From the NCBI GenBank assembly GCA_025266875.1, contig JALLLT010000026.1, forward strand, positions 248,001 to 312,000: a DNA stretch of 64,000 nucleotides, written 5' to 3'. Below are positions 57,950-64,000 of this stretch, one piece after another. The notes beneath the pieces are model-generated. The model searched no databases and was not told where the DNA came from. It saw only the letters and a list, made by a program, of their open reading frames with translations. Source of the stretch: Fennellomyces sp. T-0311. Lineage: Eukaryota > Mucoromycota > Mucoromycetes > Mucorales > Lichtheimiaceae. Position 1 is the stretch's first letter; each line of letters starts with the position of its first letter. A program made the position numbers and the translations under genes.

Positions 57950-60176
57950 ATGCCTCTTGAAGATTCCGCGCAAGTTGTCCAAGTCGCGGAAGATCCCGCG
58001 GCCGAGATGGCAGCAGAAGAAAACGTGGCGGCTGTCTTTGTCGTGCGGTTTGATGTGATCCACGGCAATACGATCGAGTGGCAGCACCCGACAGGTGAAC
58101 ATGCTTGATGTCTGTTTGCATCGATTCGTTACTTAAACAATATGTATCCAAGAACTCGACTTGAGTGGGGTCGAATACCAGGCGATCTGCAGTGGCCATC
58201 ATCGTGTGAGTTCGGATACCACGTTAGTATATGCTCTGCCGGCTTGTCAAGCGGTCGACTCAGTCCTCTTGATCTAGATACTTTGCCAAACCCCCGTATT
58301 TCGGTGTTAGCGTATTTCGCAAGGTGGACACGGATGGGACCCAGCGAGGAGCAAGTATGCGCGCTGTGGGTGTGATGGTTGAACCCACCGGCGACACAGG
58401 TCCCAGCGCAAAAGTATGGACCCACGGTCATGCTCTGAATGTATTTGCACGGTAAGCAAACGGAGGGCAACCCGCCGTGGGATGCACGCTGATACACGCG
58501 ACACATTAGAAATCATGACTTTGAATCGGAAGAAGACGAGCGCTTGTACAAGGGCCTTTTACGTTACTTTGAAAAGCATCGACTGCAACATCGACAAGCA
58601 TCACAAAAGCTATGGGACCCCTCACCGTCTGCCTTGAACACCTTTCGTCCATCCACGCTCATGTACTACAACTATGGCCAGCATCCACCCTTCGCCCGCA
58701 TCTTTGAACAGCTCGTGGCCGTTGAACCGCGCCCTCCCCTCGAAACAGTACCACATCTCGACGCTTTCCCTTTTTTCGTCGCCCAATTCGGTCCGCAGAT
58801 CTTTGTGCTCTGGAAAGCCGCACTACTGAAAAAGCGCATATTGTATACGACCGCACCACCATTGGAACGAGCATGCAGTTATGGTATGGCTTTTTTTTTA
58901 TGGAAACAGTGTGCTATGGCAACATGTTCAGACAACATGGTTTGTTAGTGTACAACACATTTTTACTCGGAGCCGTGCCGAATGCATCCATTTTCAAGTC
59001 AAGGAAACGACTTCATCCCAAATATGCTATTGGCGTGAACGATATTGCCGATCTCTACGATTTTGGCGAAGGATTCGTTGCATGTAATGATCCATTTTCT
59101 CGCGCTTGCGTAACAAAAAAACGTATTGATTGATTTGCAGGTACTTCTGATACCATTTTCTCGAGCAAAACCGATCTGTACGATCTTTTGATTGATCTGC
59201 CATCAGCCGCACCCAGCCAAGACGGTACCGGCGCGAGAAAAGAGCACCAGAATACCCGATCGTGGTATCCTTTCCACACACCTCGGATTGAATCAACATC
59301 CGAAGTATCAGCACGACACAACGCTGCAGATTTCCATCGATTCCGTTCGGCCGTGCGACAGATTTTCGATACAGCTCGCGATCTTGGATTTGGTCAGAAT
59401 GATGGCGAGTTGAATCGTCAATTGGGTGATGCACTTGAACGAAAAGCCGATTGTCGCGATGCACTTGGTACGGCGTTCTTTCAAATGATTCTTTGGTGGT
59501 ATCGACCCGCTCCCCAACCTCAGAAATCTCAACCTGCGACATCGTCGTCGTGGCAACGGATATTTGCTGGTGATGTCAGTTCGGCTGCCCGGCGACGTGC
59601 TCGACAAAAGCGGTTGCAGGACGTTCCCATGGATCCTGAAGAACAGGAAGCACTGTTGCTGGGTGACGGGGATGATTTAGCGGATGAAGAACGTGATGCT
59701 ACCGAGATCAACAATAACGAAGTGTTTAGTGTGGTGGCTGCGCGGGCGTCCGAAGAACAGTTGCGTCGTGATCAGATCATGTTGGATGGATCAGCTACCA
59801 GGAAGTGGGGAGTACATGAGAAACTCACTGCGGCTCTTGTTGGGTACATTCTTTCATTTTGCAAGTCAACGGAGGCAACTAATCCGGTGTTTTATCTAGC
59901 TTCTTCCACACGTTGTCGTACCAAACGCTTTTGACTTTGGATAGCCTGCTGTCGATGAATGATTACAACGGTGATTCGAGCGATCCGATTGTCTTGTCAC
60001 CGCACGATATGATCCAGTTGGGTTTGCATCCCAAAGATGACGCCCTGTTTGTCCGTGAACTGGCGCTGATGTATTTTGAAAAGACGGTGCAGGTGGCAAC
60101 TGCTTGCCAGAGTCCCAGCACATGCTGCGGTTGTTTCAACAAAAACGATAATGTACATGGTTCCATTCGAATATAG
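57950..60176 (+). CDS. DENND11/LCHN-like DENN-domain protein
   Basis: Likely Rab guanine-nucleotide exchange factor. It starts MPLEDSAQVVQVAEDP, followed by AVFVVRFDVIHGNTIEW, the usual first strand of a DENN module. ELDLSGVEYQAICSG comes next, then PYFGVSVFRKVDTDG after an intron. Core DENN segments follow: FGPQIFVLWKAALLKKRIL, VYNTFLLGAVPNASIF and YAIGVNDIADLYDF. A disordered, charged insert precedes the last exon (FFHTLSYQTLLTLDSLL), reached by a 56-bp intron (about 59846-59901). At least seven exons. LCHN-family proteins carry the AVFVV..FD..xGN..EW start, and this is why I chose the subfamily. Confidence 0.8.
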
Positions 60177-60181
60177 CTTGT

Positions 60182-61083
60182 TTACATATTATTATTAAAA
60201 AATGCTCGACATTTCCATAATGCAACTGCCAGCTCTACCGTGGAGATCTGTTTGGGTACACCGTATGCTAACGGCATCGATGTGTCATCCCATAACCTTC
60301 CAACATTGTAGCAAGGCACTTTGTGGGTGGTCGTGTCCGTAATGATGCGATGATCCAGCTCGCAAAACGGATCCGAATCGTTGGAGATCAAAATGCATTG
60401 AAACTCTCTTGGTTGTTCGGCTTGCCATAATGACCGCTCGATGGATATTAATGGCACGTAGGTCGATGGTTGGTAGAGCTTATACGCGTTATCTACCAGT
60501 TGACGCGAAATCGCATCGACGATGTCCTTTTGAAATTCGGCTTTGCCCATAAAGATGGCCCTGGACTCTGCAACGAACGCGCATAAAAATAAAGTCTGCT
60601 CAATACGCTCAATTCGTACCTCTAGGCCCCAAATGGTCAAAAACAGCACGACGTAGTCTCACATAGCGTCCGATACCGTTCATTTTTTCATGGCGCTTGA
60701 CTTGAGGCACAGGTAATAATTTGTTGCTTTTGGGATCGCGTACCAATCCAAACCGCAGAAGCATTTCTTTGACTAGTTAGAAACAGCAAGGAACAGCGCA
60801 GCCTTTTTTATATATACCGGAAGGAAAGTAGCGTCGGTGGTATCTGCATGACCGTATAGGAGATGCCAAGATGGCGGCTGAAAACAAATTCATGAACATT
60901 TGCGTCAATTGTCGAACTGGTGTGTCGTTTACCATAGGGACTAGAAGCTACTTTGGCTTCCAAGGATCCTTTTTCATAATTTGTAGGACGATTCGCTTTT
61001 TGTAATGGGTTGGATCGCAGTTGTTGTGCAAGCTGATCCAATCGTTTGCTGATTTCTGCACTTTTTCGCCGAACGGTGTTCAT
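60182..61083 (-). CDS. conserved-looking hypothetical protein, three or more exons
   Basis: The first exon begins MNTVRRKSAEISKRLDQLA at 61083. A middle exon (about 60777-60620) reads MLLRFGLVRDPKSNKLLPV and VKRHEKMNGIGRYVRLRRA. The last exon (about 60570-60182) begins SRAIFMGKAEFQKDIVDAI and ends AVALWKCRAFFNNNM. The final intron has clear GTACG...TTGCAG ends; the first junction could not be fixed with certainty. The basic first half and motif-free second half belong to no family I recognise. It ends 5 bp beyond the stop of the DENN gene (convergent). Confidence 0.6.
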
Positions 61084-61168
61084 GATGACAAGGCTGTAAA
61101 TTTTTGTTTGTGCTAGCTCAATTAACGACAACAATGTCATGGCAAAAGCACCGTCTATTCATGATATT

Positions 61169-61932
61169 TTATTCTCGATTAACTAATACAAACAGACCAA
61201 TGGCGCCTAATACCGCGAACTTTAACCACGGATAGTCGTTCATCAAGATCGTAAGCATGCCCACGTACGGCACGAATCTACTCGGCTCCATGAATGAATA
61301 ACTACAGCTCATGTAGCAAAAAAAAAGGGGACCCAGCTTACCCTTTCACCTTGCCAACCACATGCTCGCGGTTGATCCACATCTGCTTGTAATCGTACAG
61401 TCCGCGGTCGTCGCGAGGATTGTTGTCGCCCTTGGTGAGCAAGTACTGCTTTCCTGTGGCCACACTAATGATCTCACTGAGTCAACCCGTTTCATTTTTT
61501 CCCAGAGGCCTTTTTCAGTCCTTACTCGTCATGTAGCTTGATAACGCGATGGACGATGGGCACATCACGACCAGGCAGCTTGAACACGCAAATGTCATTG
61601 ACGTCGACAGGGTCGTTGGGTGGAAGAGACAGGACCAGCAGGTCGCCACGATCAAATCCCGGACGCATACTTCCACTACGCTCGCTGTCAATAAGATGCC
61701 AGCCTTGTGCAATATTTCAATTCGAACCTGAGAACAACGACGATAGGACTTTCCGTGTTAAGCGCCAAAGAAAGCCCCTTGTAGATCATGAACGTCGTCG
61801 ACACAATTGCCATAATGCTCAACACTTGCAGGGCAACCTAAATGGACGCCATCTGAATTGGAATCAAGACATATTTTTGCATTGATTCTATATTACCTGC
61901 CGTGCGTTCATTCGTCGTAATTCCGCAAACAT
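61169..61932 (-). CDS. SEC11: SEC11 signal peptidase catalytic subunit, inverted copy 2
   Basis: The same exon structure as copy 1, on the opposite strand. [12 protein letters not shown] begins at 61932. The N-terminal helix differs ([19 protein letters not shown]). [23 protein letters not shown] and [17 protein letters not shown] are unchanged, and the end is [18 protein letters not shown] ([14 protein letters not shown]). All catalytic residues are present. Exons 3 and 4 and the intron between them are almost identical to copy 1, while exon 2 and the end of exon 5 differ clearly, mostly by conservative changes. Both copies look functional. Confidence 0.95.
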
Positions 61933-62499
61933 AATCAACCCGTGTTGTCAATGCGCCACGTTAAAGTTTCTGCTTCGATGTAGGACCAGCCAATCAATTT
62001 ATCGTAATGCTTAATTTAACGCATAATCCGCATACAAATATACATCGCGGGCAACTTTCTCGTTCTCAGAACTGCGTCATACAGCATTTATCCTGGATTG
62101 TAAGCGTTACATCGGCGATTCCTTAACGACTGACATGTCGATTAGGTTTGGTTGCGACGTGTGCTCCATTTCAAGAACATACAGGGCTTGTAGGACATGG
62201 GGAGACACTCATGTTGAGTTTTGCAGTACCAAGCACCGAAAAGTACACGGTGCATCTCGCTCAAAACGCTGACCCTCACTCTCAAAAGTTGGTATGCTCG
62301 CCGTAATTCGGTCGCAAAGAATGCCGGTAATGTTAAATTAACGGCTTCCCAATGCTACAGTAATGGTTTTGGAATACGGCATACATGAACTTAAAGAGCT
62401 TTCATTTGGTACTATTCTTCGTTATTTATATAGCCTAAATGCAAAAAAAAATCATTTAAAAGGCGTTGCTTCCAAGTCAACTTTTTCAGCGCTGCTGAA
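61933..62499. other. intergenic region
   Basis: No convincing gene. One plus-strand frame of 64 codons at 62363 runs into the left arm of the foldback element and lacks support. Confidence 0.5.
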
Positions 62500-63830
62500 T
62501 CTATCATCTAATAACACCATTGGATTTGCCTTGAAATTCTTTACAAATCATAACTAATACACCAGGTAGATCTAAATCGGTGGATCCGCTTTCATATCCG
62601 ATCAAAGCCTGGTATATGCCCACGGCCTCTGATTTTCAATTTCATAGTTGCTCTACATCTAACCATCACTTCACTGCAAAATGGACATATAATTAAGAGA
62701 TCCGATCGTTCGTCAAGTCAGTAGGCCTGCTCAAAGATAGCTGACGGTTTCCACTGTCCGTTCAAAGCGAGGTGCCCGAAAAGCCATTATTTTTATCCCC
62801 GGTCAACGCTATATGATTCTTTTGAGACCAATTTACTTTTAACATGCATTTATTGGCCTGGATATACCTATGAACCGTTGCAATCAACATGGTAAAAACA
62901 CCAACTTTCACATTTCGACTATCTTCTCGCCAGTTACGCCCAGAAAAAAACTTGAAGTGCTTGAGCCAAAATAACGATGACTATAGCTGAAATTTGCGTA
63001 TCTTCTAGTATTACCTTTTAGGTAAATTGCCAATTTGACAAAATATAAAAGCCATTGGGTGTGGCTTTACATTTCCTACAAAATGCGGTACTAATCAACA
63101 ACATTCAATCACTGGATGAGCTAGCAAAAGTGTTTCTAGTCGATACTTGTTTAACTTTTTCTGATTAATCCAGCGGTTGGATTGACTTGATATAGCTGTA
63201 TATTTTGTTGAGAAAGCAAAGTCGTATCTAATGGTTTTTATAACTAGCTAAACTAGCGGGTAGCTAAGAACTTATCGCAGGAAATATGTGAATGCCGTCT
63301 GTAATGAAGCGTTGTGGCGCATCCAACACCTAAAGTGACATGATTAATTAGAATAGTAGAAACGAGGGTTAAAAATGCGTAGACGTTCCAATCTGAGGAC
63401 CGATCTGGCGAGACTAAAGCCTGAAAGTGAAAATGTGAGGATTTTTTAATCTATTGCAGCTGTTCAGAGATATATCCAGCAATTAATAAGCAAATTAGTC
63501 ATCAGAGAACTACATAGAGCTGGCTAAAAGTAAAAGAATTAGCTGTTTATATTTTTCATTTGGAGCTAGTAGGAGAATACACCAAGCGCCTTTAAAGGCA
63601 TTTACCAACTTAACCAACGATCGGATCTCCTTAATTATATGTTTGTTTTGCAGTGAAGAGATGGTTAGATGTAGAGCAACTACGAGATTGAAAATCAGAG
63701 GCCGTGGGCTTACATCAGGCTTTGATTGGATATAAAGGCGGATTCGTCGATTAGATCTACCTAGTGTATTAGCTATGTTTTGTAAAAAATTTCAAGGCAA
63801 ATCCAATGGCGTTATTAGATGATAGAATAT
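62500..63830. mobile_element. foldback / TIR element with ~215-bp arms
   Basis: The left arm (about 62500-62715) matches the reverse complement of the right arm (about 63615-63830) with only scattered differences. Examples are CTATCATCTAATAAC at the outer end, CCATTGGATTTGCCTTGAAA, GGCCTCTGATTTTCAAT, TTGCTCTACATCTAACCATC and GATCCGATCGTT at the inner end. The spacer of about 900 bp has no long open frame. It is probably a non-autonomous DNA transposon. The target duplication could not be assigned. Confidence 0.8.
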
Positions 63831-64000
63831 GACTTTTTTTTTTAAAAAAAATAGAACCTCTAGCCCTTAATACTTGTACACACATTTGGGTATCACTGCT
63901 TTATGATGCTGACTGTCAGCTCACTTCCAGAATGACCGCCATCTGTTTCTGTTGTATCCACACTCGTCAATCCTTCCAACTTTTGGTACACAAATTGCAA
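63831..64000. other. window end, no feature seen
   Basis: A short AT-rich tail; TGTTGTATCCACA at 63951-63963 resembles the first bases of a B-family LTR but the window ends too soon to tell. Confidence 0.4.

Noticed and set aside
1..64000. CRISPR arrays, bacterial operons, rRNA
   Set aside because: None seen; no regularly spaced direct repeats and no rRNA-like sequence.

Overview
This is eukaryotic nuclear DNA, most likely from a mucoralean or related Mucoromycota fungus. Genes are dense and on both strands, and they carry short introns, mostly 45-90 bp with GT-AG ends. The protein set is fungal (Fab1, Pet100, Snu66/SART1, Sec11, Erv29/SURF4, CLPTM1). Two Ty3/gypsy retroelements, solo LTRs and small inverted-repeat elements are mixed in. 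The phylum is an inference from gene content and intron style; nothing here names a species.

Layout. 1-6708 (-): FAB1 PI3P 5-kinase, cut by the window edge inside its kinase domain. 6709-14640: a gene-poor accessory stretch. Its centrepiece is a complete 18-exon Fanzor gene (9470-12833, +), the eukaryotic relative of the RNA-guided nuclease TnpB, with all three RuvC acidic residues. A candidate structured guide-RNA region lies just downstream. 14641-22375: a NARG2/ICE2-like little elongation complex protein (+), CLPTM1 (-) and an Mpe1/RBBP6-like RING protein lacking its DWNN domain (-).

22376-40986 is a repeat-rich island. It holds a 919-bp TIR element, a decayed multi-exon gene carrying a solo LTR, a young Ty3/gypsy element with identical 98-bp LTRs and a GCTTT target duplication (26873-32022, -), and a second Ty3/gypsy chromovirus with 317-bp LTRs (32222-37948, +). 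It also holds a GC-rich palindromic patch, an LTR relic split by another solo LTR, and a tandem LTR-like repeat.

40987-61932 is housekeeping territory: an F-box/LRR protein, a tiny Tyr-rich protein, a DCAF6-like WD40 protein, a PHD-finger protein, PET100, SART1/SNU66, a seven-helix receptor, SEC11 (copy 1), SURF4/ERV29, a myristoylation-signal GTPase resembling IRG proteins, a DENND11/LCHN-like protein, a hypothetical protein and an inverted second SEC11. SEC11 and SURF4 both serve the early secretory pathway. The two SEC11 copies face each other about 6 kb apart and share a nearly identical internal tract. 62500-63830 is a foldback element with arms of about 215 bp.

The strongest candidate for an unusual system is the Fanzor locus. 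Every one of its 17 deduced introns keeps the reading frame and leads to an 805-residue protein. The family is known; this copy and its putative RNA partner are what deserve testing. Exon boundaries were derived by hand from splice consensus and protein-family fit. No search could be run.
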